This document shows positions 10,701 to 19,157 of a DNA stretch of 64,000 nucleotides, in pieces. A program made the translations under genes and the position numbers. Under the pieces are notes generated by a model. That model was given only the letters and a program-made list of their open reading frames with translations. It did no database searches and was not told the DNA's origin. The stretch comes from Synergistaceae bacterium (GTDB lineage: Bacteria; Synergistota; Synergistia; Synergistales; Aminobacteriaceae), in contig JAFYBQ010000030.1 in NCBI GenBank assembly GCA_017540085.1, forward strand, positions 1-64,000. Direction: 5' to 3'. Each line of letters opens with the position of its first letter. Positions within the stretch are counted from its first letter, which is position 1.

Positions 10701-11146
10701 TCTAATTTCCGTACGGCTGACATAAATTCGTCAACGTCCATGCTAATGCCGCCAAGCGAAATTTCAGCGAGCCGGAGATTTCCCGCAAGCAATGCCGAGA
10801 GATTCACATTGACCGAGAGGAAGCCCGCCGAAAATATGTCGGTGCTTGATATATTGTCCGACAGGCTGAAATTGTGAAGGGTGTAGCCTTTTACGGGATT
10901 GCCTGTGATTTTCTCAGCGTTAAGGGCGATGCCGTAATTTTTGCTGAGATGGCTTTTTGCGATTGACAGGGCAATATTCCCGCCGATGTCAGCAAACGTA
11001 AACAGCCCTACAGAAACCGCAAGCATTATCACAATCATAACAATGAACTTCATTAAGCCGCTTCCTTTTTTCATGGGTCTTCGCCACGGCTTTTTCTTCC
11101 TGTAAAGTTCAGGCAATAATATATTATCCGCAAGCAATAATTTCAC
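7697..11146 (-). CDS. large AsmA/TamB-like envelope protein
   Basis: An 1149-residue protein with one signal-anchor helix at about 33-52, then some 950 residues of repetitive beta-rich sequence of the AsmA/TamB/DUF-type (many 'DVHMSAEELD', 'GKISGIPSNP', 'GKLSGTLRLAGKN'-style strands with Gly-Asn turns). It ends in a Pro/Gln/Thr-rich linker (about 1040-1120) and a charged tail. Such proteins form hydrophobic grooves bridging inner and outer membrane and move phospholipids or help assembly, which fits a diderm. The GTG at 11146 has AAGGAG only 1 nt upstream; a TTG nine bases further in (11137) has a better spacing and may be the true start. It is coupled to the M50 protease. Confidence 0.75.
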   Translation of the reverse strand: MKLLLADNILLPELYRKKKPWRRPMKKGSGLMKFIVMIVIMLAVSVGLFTFADIGGNIALSIAKSHLSKNYGIALNAEKITGNPVKGYTLHNFSLSDNISSTDIFSAGFLSVNVNLSALLAGNLRLAEISLGGISMDVDEFMSAVRKLDLQSPSAPAEISSSFTASPAYAEDGMPNLPVDRVSVMDSRFSSRLGVLGVRRIIADVVNLNVDVDAEINGLPLNGNIDMESLTAVNRSEMYLGSGKIIATGGINGASLDVHMSAEELDMAEITALYPALLRAEDFSGKADFTADISGTADDPRVSGAFDYMGAKFYGYPVERASANIIYSQNRISVSNIQASAFNIPLQGEIAAAFRTGQPVSMIVKLDGSEAALNDMDKILGVPGLKALGGKVSVFSVNISGTPESLSGLVNLTAPKVSYDGHTLTDIRAQMKLSKSDTANVDGKFTFEGAQGYINGKVSSILTVPNMNLTAKIAGLDVKRIESMIPDAPQHKLAGKITASVTVKGTASKPNVTGAINSPEFSGWDQKIMNPAINFAYSGNTLTIRKTEGTLNGMPVKVSGKISGIPSNPVLDLSATITMTPSALREYVPDIDGYKLKGSINAGLRITGDINNPSVRLLAQSENLQAMHIITAKGLEVTTALDGDLSKMEKISANLSAKSITANGITFTGANANVSKNGDNIILGGLTAHSGEGTITGAGTASMSGKSPLDFSFKFSGLSLETLAGSSGLDVRGKLSGTLRLAGKNADLAMTLSANIPALTASGITAENLTAEISGNISKLSGTLKSPSVSANGLKLSDVNIPLTFSGNSLASKGGTAKFYGGTLNNSLTFGTGTMKFTDEISADGLDINSLIQDMAGPLEGKISGAGKLTFKIAGSAKDKLTYSGTGNFSMGEGKITGFKWLDLFTRIHKSDGLRFANVNAPMMLQTGKLTVRAGAIVNAVKNDALYKYAKLSRDGTINFAGEKMTMDFMTESSVNYQLINAIQGGAKGGIESLLKGGVSGFGDSVKAFLKGGLKGAQENASAGDFRVITLRIHGRADSLAFSGLKIGESTVKTDAKPAAKQDAKQTTPAPSTSQQKQEKKPESLRDKVIDKATEILNVKPKTPSQPQTNTPAPTQTQPDQTTREKIEDRLKEELRKGIQKGLGDLFRR

Positions 11147-11250
11147 GCTCCTTATGATTTGGGATTAGTGCCGTAATTATAAGGCAGAAAACATGATATA
11201 GTTACCGACAATAAGAACATCAGCAAAAATTTCACTCAGGAGATTTTCAC

Positions 11251-13026
11251 ATGACACTAATTTTTCACGCGGCAATATTCCTGTTTACACTCGTAATTTT
11301 CCTCAGAGCCTCGCAATCTCACGCATGTATGACAATTCTTGTCGGCAAAAACGCTTCAGCAACGGGCGAGGTCCTCGTGGGACACAATGAGGACGCTCCC
11401 GGAAGATGTACAATGCAGACTCACTTAGTCGGCAAGCTCAGACGGAAATCCGGCGCGAAATCACGCTTTGAGCCTTCACTCGCTGAAGTCGGCCTGCCTG
11501 AAACACGTACGAGTCTTTTATGGGCTGAGGCAAAACGCTATGACCGGGGGGAAAAAGATTCGGGGCTGTCATTCTGCGACTCATTCGTCAACGGGAACGG
11601 AGTCGTAATAGTCTCGAACAACTGCGAGAAATCCCGCGAAGACTCCCCGGAGCTTACTGACGGCGGAATAGGCTGGGCACTCCGGCGCATAGTGGCAGAG
11701 TCCGCACACACCGCAAAAGAGGCCGTAGAAATCGCGTCCCGTCTCATCGATAAATACGGCTATGCGTCAAGCGGACGGAGCTATTCATTTGCCGACAAGG
11801 AAGAAATTTACGTCATGCAGATAGTTCACGGGAAACATTATGCCGTCCATAGAGTCCCGGATGACGAAGCCGCCGTAATCCCGAATCACTACACAATTCA
11901 CGAGCCTGACAGGAAAGCGCACGGATATAGGGAGCTTGTAGAGTATGCCGTAAAACGCGGATGGCACAATCCTGACGGAGTATTTGACTTCAAGAGGGCG
12001 TATCAGGCTGAGGAGTCATACGCTGAGGACAGGAATACGCATAGGCATGTCAGAGCGTTTCAGATGCTTCTTGATATTGACCTGTCGCCGCTTCTCATGC
12101 AGGAATGGGAGCCGCTGCCCTTCTCGATAAAACCCGCCCGCCCCGTAACAATTGACATGCTCAAGAAAATTCTGCGGACACATTTCGAGGGGTCATCATC
12201 ATACACTGCCGGGAAAAATACGCCTCACTTCAGCAAGCCTCTTACCGTCTGCAACGCCGAGACATTAGAGTCGTCAATCTTCCAGATTCGCCACAACCCC
12301 GACAGGATAATCATCCGCAAATCTCTCGGAAGCCCCTGCTGTTCGCCCTATATAGCGTGGTACATGGGCATTCCCTCAATCCCTGAAGGCTACGAGGACA
12401 GAGACGCGGACACGTCATTAGCCGAACATTTCGCGACAACGCCGGGCGATATGTCATGGCGTGATAATGCGTGGTACAGGGCAATGGAAATCAAAGCGGC
12501 CTGCGATATTCTTTACGCGGAAAAATCAGAGACGGTACACGAGAGAGTCAGAGCCTTTGAGGACGAGCAGGAGCGGAAACTTTCACCGCTTGACGCACAG
12601 ATAGAATTGCGGATACGGAACAACCCCGATATAGCGCGGGCAATGATGGAAGGAGCTGTGATTGGTCAGGCTGAAGACCTGCGGAATTTCACGGATGACT
12701 TGAGGCGGGAGCTTGGGATTATCGCGGGGGAGGCTCTGAATGACATTGAGGCGGGGAAAAATTTCGGCGTGAGGATTCCGGCGGGGAGTATGTCTGCTGA
12801 CGGTCTGAATGTCGCGGAATGTTCCTGCGGGCCGTCATATGTCGGTTTCGGGAAGCGGTCAGCGTGCGCGGGAGTCGCGGAGCATGACGGGTATATAGAT
12901 TTCACGTTCAGCGGCGGAGAATGGCGGAATGACGCAGTACCCTGCCTGAATGATTTGTACATGGCCGTAACAGAAAACTCCGGCAGGAAACACGCCGTAA
13001 CCGTAAAAATCAACGTGAGGAGTTAG
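11251..13026 (+). CDS. secreted C69-family dipeptidase
   Basis: A 591-residue Ntn-hydrolase of peptidase family C69 (PepD-like). The signal peptide covers residues 1-25 and cleavage after SHA would expose Cys26 of CMTILVGKNAS as the N-terminal nucleophile; the GHNEDAPGRC segment that follows is typical. The family removes dipeptides, and a secreted form fits peptide scavenging in an amino-acid-fermenting organism. Start: CAGGAGAT 7-8 nt before the ATG. The thermonuclease-like gene follows after 4 nt. It is divergent from the AsmA-like gene across a 104-bp gap where no strong promoter was recognised. Confidence 0.9.
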   Translation: MTLIFHAAIFLFTLVIFLRASQSHACMTILVGKNASATGEVLVGHNEDAPGRCTMQTHLVGKLRRKSGAKSRFEPSLAEVGLPETRTSLLWAEAKRYDRGEKDSGLSFCDSFVNGNGVVIVSNNCEKSREDSPELTDGGIGWALRRIVAESAHTAKEAVEIASRLIDKYGYASSGRSYSFADKEEIYVMQIVHGKHYAVHRVPDDEAAVIPNHYTIHEPDRKAHGYRELVEYAVKRGWHNPDGVFDFKRAYQAEESYAEDRNTHRHVRAFQMLLDIDLSPLLMQEWEPLPFSIKPARPVTIDMLKKILRTHFEGSSSYTAGKNTPHFSKPLTVCNAETLESSIFQIRHNPDRIIIRKSLGSPCCSPYIAWYMGIPSIPEGYEDRDADTSLAEHFATTPGDMSWRDNAWYRAMEIKAACDILYAEKSETVHERVRAFEDEQERKLSPLDAQIELRIRNNPDIARAMMEGAVIGQAEDLRNFTDDLRRELGIIAGEALNDIEAGKNFGVRIPAGSMSADGLNVAECSCGPSYVGFGKRSACAGVAEHDGYIDFTFSGGEWRNDAVPCLNDLYMAVTENSGRKHAVTVKINVRS

Positions 13027-13030
13027 GGAC

Positions 13031-13627
13031 ATGGCAAGGAAGAAAAATACCGCTGATGCTCTCTATGAGTTAATCAGAATGAATCCAAAGCAGGCAATAA
13101 TAATCATCATCATCGCCGGGATTGCGTACTTTTTCGGCGGGGACTCTGTGCTGAACTTTTCCGGGAATGAGTCGGGAAATCAGGATTTCGTTCAGGCTGT
13201 GATAGTCCGGGCTGTTGACGGTGATACGGCTGTCGTGAAAGTTGACGGGCAGGAAAGGCGCGTGAGATTCTTGGGCGTTGATACTCCTGAGACGGTACAC
13301 CCGAACAAGCCAGTTCAGTTTTTCGGGAAGGAGGCCAGCAATTTCACGAAAGAGTCGCTAAACGGTCGGCGGGTGTGGCTTGAGTATGACGCAAATCCGC
13401 AGGACAGGTACGGGCGGCACTTGGCGTATATATGGCTGAACAATCCCAAGACGATAAACGAGTCATCAATCCGGGGAAATATGTTCAACGCAAAATTATT
13501 GCTTGGCGGGTATGCGAAAGTAATGATAATAAAGCCGAATAAGCGGTATGAATCCGAGTTCAGAAAATTTCAGGAAGAGGCGAGAAACAAAAAATTAGGA
13601 GTCTGGAGTCAGCAGCGGAAATATTGA
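13031..13627 (+). CDS. membrane-anchored thermonuclease-like (SNase) protein
   Basis: A 198-residue protein with one N-terminal membrane anchor (about 22-37, Ile-rich) followed by a staphylococcal-nuclease fold. Matching signatures are VRAVDGDTAVVKVDG, RVRFLGVDTPET (catalytic Arg/Asp region), GKEAS and YDANPQDRYGRHLAY. SNase-like enzymes cut DNA or RNA with calcium; this one probably sits on the outer face of the inner membrane and may help scavenge nucleic acids. It lies 4 nt after the dipeptidase stop, so co-transcription is likely. Confidence 0.9.
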   Translation: MARKKNTADALYELIRMNPKQAIIIIIIAGIAYFFGGDSVLNFSGNESGNQDFVQAVIVRAVDGDTAVVKVDGQERRVRFLGVDTPETVHPNKPVQFFGKEASNFTKESLNGRRVWLEYDANPQDRYGRHLAYIWLNNPKTINESSIRGNMFNAKLLLGGYAKVMIIKPNKRYESEFRKFQEEARNKKLGVWSQQRKY

Positions 13628-13702
13628 GTGTGATAATTCCTCCCCGTGATTGTGCTATGCTATACTCAATTTTCACGAAAAAAATCACAGGAGGAATTTT
13701 TC

Positions 13703-14395
13703 ATGTTAGGTTACGGACTAGACCCTACTATGATTGTGATTGTCCCGGCGTTATTGCTCTCAATGTGGGCGCAGCACAAAGTACAGTCAACCTTCAGCGA
13801 GTACAGCAGAATCCCGGCAAGGGGAAATGTTACAGCCGACAGCGTTGCGCGTATGCTCCTCACTCTTTACGGGATGGCGAACATGCCCATCAATCACGTA
13901 GCAGGAAACCTCACAGATCATTATGACCCCCGGAATAAGACGCTTAATCTTTCGGATAACGTTTACGGAAGCAGGAGCATTGCTTCAATCGGAGTCGCCG
14001 CCCATGAAGTAGGCCATGCGATTCAGCATCATGAATCATATTCCCCGCTCATATTTCGGAATGCCATAGTCCCAGCCGTCAATATATGCTCTACAGCGTC
14101 AATGCCTCTGTTTATTCTTGGGCTGATTATGGGAAATTTCATGCTCGTGAACATCGGCATAATGCTTTTCACGGGCGCGCTTGTCTTCCACCTCGTAACG
14201 CTCCCCGTTGAGATAAACGCAAGCTCGCGGGCTTTGGCACTTCTTGAAGAGACTCATACATTGTCCCCTGATGAGCTTTCCGGGGCTAAGAAGGTTCTGA
14301 CGGCGGCGGCATGGACATATATCGCGGCGGCATTGATGGCACTGCTTCAGCTTGTGAGACTGATATTAATCAGCAGGTCTTCACGGAGGGACTAA
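13703..14395 (+). CDS. neutral zinc metallopeptidase, YugP type (PF04298)
   Basis: A 230-residue membrane protein with the zinc motif HEVGH at 101-105 inside AAHEVGHAIQHHE. A hydrophobic segment lies at 8-22 and three more after 120. The reading frame opens earlier (13646), but ATG 13703 is preceded by AGGAGGAA at 7 nt and gives the usual family N-terminus (MLGYGLDPTMI). The family's function is unknown. In many Firmicutes it lies beside fmt and rsmB, as here: the rsmB start directly abuts its stop codon. Confidence 0.9.
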   Translation: MLGYGLDPTMIVIVPALLLSMWAQHKVQSTFSEYSRIPARGNVTADSVARMLLTLYGMANMPINHVAGNLTDHYDPRNKTLNLSDNVYGSRSIASIGVAAHEVGHAIQHHESYSPLIFRNAIVPAVNICSTASMPLFILGLIMGNFMLVNIGIMLFTGALVFHLVTLPVEINASSRALALLEETHTLSPDELSGAKKVLTAAAWTYIAAALMALLQLVRLILISRSSRRD

Positions 14396-15730
14396 TTGCG
14401 CGGAATCGAAGCGGCATTGACCGTATTAACGTCAGAACTCGACAAAAAGCCGGGCAAGTTTTCTTCCGAGTCTCTGAGGATTCTTGCTGACAGGGAGAGA
14501 ATGAAAGCCCCTGACATTTCGCTTGCCTCGTCATTAATATATATCGTCATGAGGCGTAAAGAGCTGTGGGAAAAAATTTCGTCCGACTATCTCCGCTCAA
14601 AGGAGAAATTACCGCCCGCCGTGAACATGGCCGTGTTAATGGGTACAGGGGGATTGCTTGAGCTTAGGAGGTTTTCCGGGGGAGTCCTCGTCAACGGAAT
14701 AATAGAGTACCTACGGCGCGACAAATCAACCGCAAAATATGCCGGACTCGTCAACGCTGTACTCCACAAAGTAATCGAGAACGGAGCCGGGATTCTCGGC
14801 AAATTCCGCGACTCTTCCTCTCTTGACGGACGCGCAATGTATGCCGGGATTCCGCTGTGGACTCTCCCCGCTTGGACTCGGACATGGACTCGCCCGGAGC
14901 TTAACGCCATTTTCGACATGGCCGGGCTTCCGTCATATTCTGCGCTGAGAGTGTCGCCGGGAAAACGTGAGGAAGTCTCGCGCATTCTTGACGCTCAGGA
15001 AATCCGCCACTCAGACTCGGACATGTCGCCCGCAATCCGCCTGAATGAATCCGTAATGCCCGCAAGGATTCCGGGGTTCGCTGAGGGACTCTTCACGGCT
15101 CAGGCTGAAGGCTCAATCCTGGCGGCTTCACTGGCCGGAAAATTTTACGGAGGCGGGAACATTCTCGACATGTGTTCAGGGCGCGGGGTAAAGGCCGGGC
15201 AAATGCTCCAAGAATGTCCGTCAGCAAAAATTGAGTGCTGGGAAGTCTCCGAGTCCCGGTCAAAATCGGCAGTCCGTGAGCTTGAACGGCTCGGCGTAAT
15301 CTCTCGTGCGGTTCTCAGGGCGGGTAATGCGCTGTCCCTAGTGCCGGAAAATTCGCCGGGGTTCGTTGTGCTTGACGCTCCTTGCTCAGGGTCAGGGACG
15401 TGGAACAGGAAGCCGGAGTCAAAATGGCGTTTGACGTGGGACAAGCTCGACTCCCTCGTCATGACTCAGAAAAGATTGTTGCGCCGGGCTGTGAGTCTCT
15501 GCGAATCCGGCGGGCATATTCTGTACATAACATGCTCACTGCTGAAGCAGGAGAATGAGTCCGTCGTGGCTGAAGTGCTTTCGGCTAATTCTGACTGCGC
15601 GGAGATTTCCGGGCTTGTTGACTGGCGCGGGGAATTTTTCCGGCGGGGAAAGCCCTACGGAATATATATCTTGCCGGGAAATTCGTGGCTTGACGGCTTT
15701 TATTGTTCGCTGATTCTGAAAAGGGGGTAA
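14396..15730 (+). CDS. rsmB: 16S rRNA (cytosine-5) methyltransferase, RsmB/Sun family
   Basis: A 444-residue two-domain enzyme. Residues 1-145 form a NusB-like RNA-binding domain. The C-terminal Rossmann domain has motif I (ILDMCSGRGVKAGQ, near 255), motif IV (LDAPCSGSGTWNRKP, near 326) and motif VI with the catalytic cysteine (YITCSLLKQENE, near 376). The family makes m5C967 in 16S rRNA. It starts at TTG 14396, immediately after the previous stop codon, with ACGGAGGG upstream. Divergence from E. coli RsmB in the N-terminal half is notable, but the family call is firm. Confidence 0.92.
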   Translation: MRGIEAALTVLTSELDKKPGKFSSESLRILADRERMKAPDISLASSLIYIVMRRKELWEKISSDYLRSKEKLPPAVNMAVLMGTGGLLELRRFSGGVLVNGIIEYLRRDKSTAKYAGLVNAVLHKVIENGAGILGKFRDSSSLDGRAMYAGIPLWTLPAWTRTWTRPELNAIFDMAGLPSYSALRVSPGKREEVSRILDAQEIRHSDSDMSPAIRLNESVMPARIPGFAEGLFTAQAEGSILAASLAGKFYGGGNILDMCSGRGVKAGQMLQECPSAKIECWEVSESRSKSAVRELERLGVISRAVLRAGNALSLVPENSPGFVVLDAPCSGSGTWNRKPESKWRLTWDKLDSLVMTQKRLLRRAVSLCESGGHILYITCSLLKQENESVVAEVLSANSDCAEISGLVDWRGEFFRRGKPYGIYILPGNSWLDGFYCSLILKRG

Positions 15731-15739
15731 CATTTTTCC

Positions 15740-16447
15740 ATGCCTAATTTCTACAAGACAATCATAGATATGTTCATAGATTTCTGCTCTACAGCCACGG
15801 CGAAAGATATTCTTGACGCTGTTCACGCCGCTGACGATATACGGAAGGAGTTTGACGCAAGCCACGCCCTTATAGCCGCGTCCGCAAAGAACACGCCGGA
15901 AGTGATTTCCGCGCTGATTTCCGCCGGAATGAATCCTAACGCACGCTCTTATGACGGAAGTACACCCCTTATGTGGGCGGCAATGGGAAATTCTGCGGAG
16001 GCTGTGAGCGTTCTCCTAAAGGCAGGGGCTAACGTGAACGCCTCTAGGCCGGACGGACTGAACGCACTTATAGCCGCCTCGAAAAAGAATACTACCGCCG
16101 TAATATCACTCCTCCTGAAAGCCGGAGCGAATATTCACGCAAAAGACTCCAACGGAATGACCGCATTACACCACGCCGCAATGAATAACCCTGACCCCGA
16201 AGCCGTGAAGACTCTAATTGACGCAGGCGCGGAAGATTCACCTACTTCAACAGGAAAGACAGCATTAATTTTGGCGGCAATGCTCAACTCTCCCGATGTT
16301 GTTTCGGCACTGGCTGATTCAGGGTCAGACATTGGCGCGAAAGATTCAGACGGGAAAACGGCACTTGACTACGCGAAAGACAATCCCAAAATTTTCGGGA
16401 CTCCTGTGATGTTTACACTTGAGAAAATGACAGAAAAGAGAGGCTAA
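15740..16447 (+). CDS. ankyrin-repeat protein 1 of 3
   Basis: A 235-residue protein of about six ankyrin repeats (DGSTPLMWAAMGNSAEAVSVLLKAGANVN-type units, each about 33 residues), with no signal peptide or other domain. It would be a cytosolic protein-binding scaffold; the partner is unknown. It begins 9 nt after rsmB and is followed by two paralogues at 6-nt intervals, so all three are in one transcript. A segment at 16134-16206 is almost identical to 16860-16932 in the second copy, pointing to recent duplication or gene conversion. Confidence 0.85.
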   Translation: MPNFYKTIIDMFIDFCSTATAKDILDAVHAADDIRKEFDASHALIAASAKNTPEVISALISAGMNPNARSYDGSTPLMWAAMGNSAEAVSVLLKAGANVNASRPDGLNALIAASKKNTTAVISLLLKAGANIHAKDSNGMTALHHAAMNNPDPEAVKTLIDAGAEDSPTSTGKTALILAAMLNSPDVVSALADSGSDIGAKDSDGKTALDYAKDNPKIFGTPVMFTLEKMTEKRG

Positions 16448-16453
16448 ATACAT

Positions 16454-17173
16454 TTGGCGACATTCAGCAAAATAAAAAGACATAATTTCCTCGACATTTG
16501 CAGAAAAGGAACTCCGCAGGAAATTCTTGACGCTGTAAACTGGGGTGCAGATGTAAATTACCGCAATGAAAATGAAGATTTCGGACTCACTGCCCTTTCG
16601 ATGGCTTCACGCGAAAACACAGCAGAGGCCGTAAAAATTCTCATTGACGCGGGCGCGAACGTCAACGCACAGACTAATGACGGCAATACGGCTCTTATGT
16701 GGTCGTCAACAAGGAATGACGAAAAGTTAATTACGACTCTGATAAATGCCGGAGCTGATGTGAATATTCCCCGCACTGACGGACTCACGGTTTTAATGGG
16801 AGCGGCAAAGAAAAGCAGTCCCGGAATAATATCATTATTGCTCAAAGCCGGAGCCGATGTTCACGCAAAAGACTCCAACGGAATGACCGCCCTTCACCAC
16901 GCCGCAATGAATAACCCTGACCCCGAAGCCGTAAACGTCCTCATTGAAGCGGGAGCGGAAGATTCACCGACTTCAACGGGAAAGACAGCTTTAATTTTGG
17001 CGGTAATGCTCAATAATTCACAGGTTGTTACGGCTCTGATTAATGCAGGGGCTGACGTTCACGCAAAAGATTCAGACGGACACACAGCACTTGACTACGC
17101 GAAAGATAATCCCAAAATTTCCGGGACTCCAGTTATGATTACACTTGAGGAAATGATAAAGAGAGGGGAATAA
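16454..17173 (+). CDS. ankyrin-repeat protein 2 of 3
   Basis: A 239-residue ankyrin protein that starts with TTG (16454) and has about six repeats. Its C-terminal half (AKDSNGMTALHHAAMNNPD and AKDSDGHTALDYAKDNPK) nearly matches protein 1, while its N-terminal half is closer in style to protein 3. The first bases (TTGGCGACATTC) are identical to the start of the third gene, supporting tandem duplication. It has no signal peptide. The function is unknown. Confidence 0.85.
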   Translation: MATFSKIKRHNFLDICRKGTPQEILDAVNWGADVNYRNENEDFGLTALSMASRENTAEAVKILIDAGANVNAQTNDGNTALMWSSTRNDEKLITTLINAGADVNIPRTDGLTVLMGAAKKSSPGIISLLLKAGADVHAKDSNGMTALHHAAMNNPDPEAVNVLIEAGAEDSPTSTGKTALILAVMLNNSQVVTALINAGADVHAKDSDGHTALDYAKDNPKISGTPVMITLEEMIKRGE

Positions 17174-17179
17174 TTTTAC

Positions 17180-17893
17180 TTGGCGACATTCAAGAAAGTA
17201 CAGGAACAGAATTTTATCGACTACTGCGCGGACGCTTCACCCGAAAATATCCGCATGGCTCTGAAGTCCGTGAAAGACATCAACGCCGCTAACGAGTTCG
17301 GCTCTACAGCTCTTTTCATGGCCGCAAGAGAGAATACCCCCGAAGCCGTGAAGCTCCTGATTGACTCCGGGGCTGACGTAAACAGCAGGGCTTTTGACGG
17401 CGCAACGTCTCTCTTCTGGGCTGCCCTGAGCAATTCGGCGCAGGTCGTTGACGTTCTCATAGGGGCAGGGGCTGATGCCAACTCAGCGCGTTATGACGGC
17501 GTTACGGTGCTTATGGCCGCGGCAAGGAGGAATACCCCTGAAACTGTAACGACTCTCATCAGCGCAGGTGCTACAGTGAATGCTTCCGACACAAACGGAA
17601 TGACTCCGCTTCTTTATGCGGCTATGGACAATCATAATCCCGATGTCATTAATACCCTCATTGACGCAGGAGCGGACGACTCATCAAACAGGCTTGGGCG
17701 GACAGCGTTAATTCTCGCGGCCATGATGAACAATCCGGCGGTTGTCGGCGCACTTCTTGACGCGGGGGCAGACGTTCACGCAAAAGACTCGGACGGGAAG
17801 ACAGCATTATTTTACGCAAGAGACAATGACAAGCTCAAAGGCTCGGAGTCATTATTGAGGCTTGAGAAATTATACGGGGAGGCGGTAATGTGA
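17180..17893 (+). CDS. ankyrin-repeat protein 3 of 3
   Basis: A 237-residue ankyrin protein starting at TTG 17180 after GAGAGGGGAA. It is the most diverged copy (NASDTNGMTPLLYAAMDNHNPD, AKDSDGKTALFYARDN) but keeps the same repeat phase and length. Its stop codon overlaps the GTG start of the PASTA gene by 4 nt, so the ankyrin genes are embedded in the operon and not simply parked next to it. The function is unknown. Confidence 0.85.
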   Translation: MATFKKVQEQNFIDYCADASPENIRMALKSVKDINAANEFGSTALFMAARENTPEAVKLLIDSGADVNSRAFDGATSLFWAALSNSAQVVDVLIGAGADANSARYDGVTVLMAAARRNTPETVTTLISAGATVNASDTNGMTPLLYAAMDNHNPDVINTLIDAGADDSSNRLGRTALILAAMMNNPAVVGALLDAGADVHAKDSDGKTALFYARDNDKLKGSESLLRLEKLYGEAVM

Positions 17894-19155
17894 GAAGACA
17901 TAGCGGAGGAATCGTATTGACCACGCTGTTTGTCGTTTCGGCGGTAATATTTGCGTCAGGAGCTGTAGCAGTTTATACAGTCTTCATGAAACCTGAAGGG
18001 CGTACAGAGATTCCCGAACTCACGGGAAAATCATCGGTTGACGCTGTAGCGGAGGCAGAAAGGCTCGGACTCGTTGTTCAGTTGGAGCAGGCCGCTTCTA
18101 CATTGCAGGAAGGACTCGTGTTGGCGCAGTCGCCCGAACCCGGCACGGAATTACGCAAAGGGCAAGTAATTGTGCTGCAGGTCAGCAAAGGCGGAGAGCT
18201 TCACGCAGTCCCGGACGTTAAGGGAATGACTCTGACGGAGGCGCAGAACGAAATCAAGACTCAGGGCTTCACCCTCGGTGATGTCGTCAAAATCCGGGAA
18301 CGCGGCGTAAAAGCAGGGCAGGTAATAGCGCAGAGTCCCTCATCACCCGCGAAAGTATCATCAGGCCGGAAAATAGATCTGCTAGTTCAGGACGGAGCGA
18401 ACGCAGACGGAGTAATAACAGTCCCGGACGTGAACAGGATGACAGAGAAAGAAGCCCGCGAGACACTCACAGCCGCCGGACTCAAGATTCAGGGCGTTGA
18501 CCGGGCATATAGTCCGCTTCTGCCGGAAGGACTCGCAATTGAGACACGCCCCGGAGCAGGCAGCACTTTACGCGCAGGGCAGGGGGTAATTCTTAAACTT
18601 GCCACTCAGAGAAGACCCGCAGGATTCATGGACTCCGACTCAAAGTCAACATCAACCGCAAACGGAACAGCACGCCGCGTTACCAGCCGCAAAGACGATG
18701 ACGACGACAAAAAGCCATCACAGTCCGCAAAGACTCCCGCAAAAGAGTCCCCGCCCAAAGAGTCAGAGTCCCAGCCCGCTAAAACCGCAGAGACTCCCCC
18801 CGCCCCGAAACAGGAAGAGGAATTTACCGGGGATGACTATCTCACAGCACGCACGGGAAATTCTCAGCCCGCAAAGACATCACAGACTCCCGCGAAAACT
18901 TCACAGCCCGCAAACACACAGCAGGCTTCATCATCAGGAGGCACAAAGACCGCCCGAATACGCTACATGATTCCGCCTATAGTCAGACCGATGGACTTCC
19001 GCATAGAAATCACTGACCCTGCCGGAAGACGCACAATCCTAAACAGGCAGGTAAGGGGCGGGGAAAGTATAAGCCTCAGCGCAAGCTACACGAAAGAATG
19101 CCTCATAACATACTATCTCGGCGGGGAATCTGTCGGCCAGGAAAGGAAAAATTAG
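17890..19155 (+). CDS. membrane-anchored PASTA-domain protein without a kinase
   Basis: A 421-residue protein with one membrane helix at about 8-32, then three PASTA domains (about 37-100, 103-170 and 177-240; TEIPELTGKSSVDAVAEAE, AVPDVKGMTLTEAQNE, TVPDVNRMTEKEARE). These are followed by a long Lys/Pro/Ser/Thr-rich linker and a small C-terminal beta domain (about 355-421). PASTA domains bind peptidoglycan or muropeptides. It stands directly upstream of rpe, where Firmicutes have the PASTA Ser/Thr kinase PrkC, but no kinase domain is present. It starts at GTG 17890 and ends 2 nt before rpe. Confidence 0.9.
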   Translation: MRRHSGGIVLTTLFVVSAVIFASGAVAVYTVFMKPEGRTEIPELTGKSSVDAVAEAERLGLVVQLEQAASTLQEGLVLAQSPEPGTELRKGQVIVLQVSKGGELHAVPDVKGMTLTEAQNEIKTQGFTLGDVVKIRERGVKAGQVIAQSPSSPAKVSSGRKIDLLVQDGANADGVITVPDVNRMTEKEARETLTAAGLKIQGVDRAYSPLLPEGLAIETRPGAGSTLRAGQGVILKLATQRRPAGFMDSDSKSTSTANGTARRVTSRKDDDDDKKPSQSAKTPAKESPPKESESQPAKTAETPPAPKQEEEFTGDDYLTARTGNSQPAKTSQTPAKTSQPANTQQASSSGGTKTARIRYMIPPIVRPMDFRIEITDPAGRRTILNRQVRGGESISLSASYTKECLITYYLGGESVGQERKN

Positions 19156-19157
19156 CC

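Noticed and set aside
18599-18970. 123-residue His/Gln/Pro-rich frame
   Set aside because: It is a +1-type shadow of the low-complexity linker of the PASTA gene.
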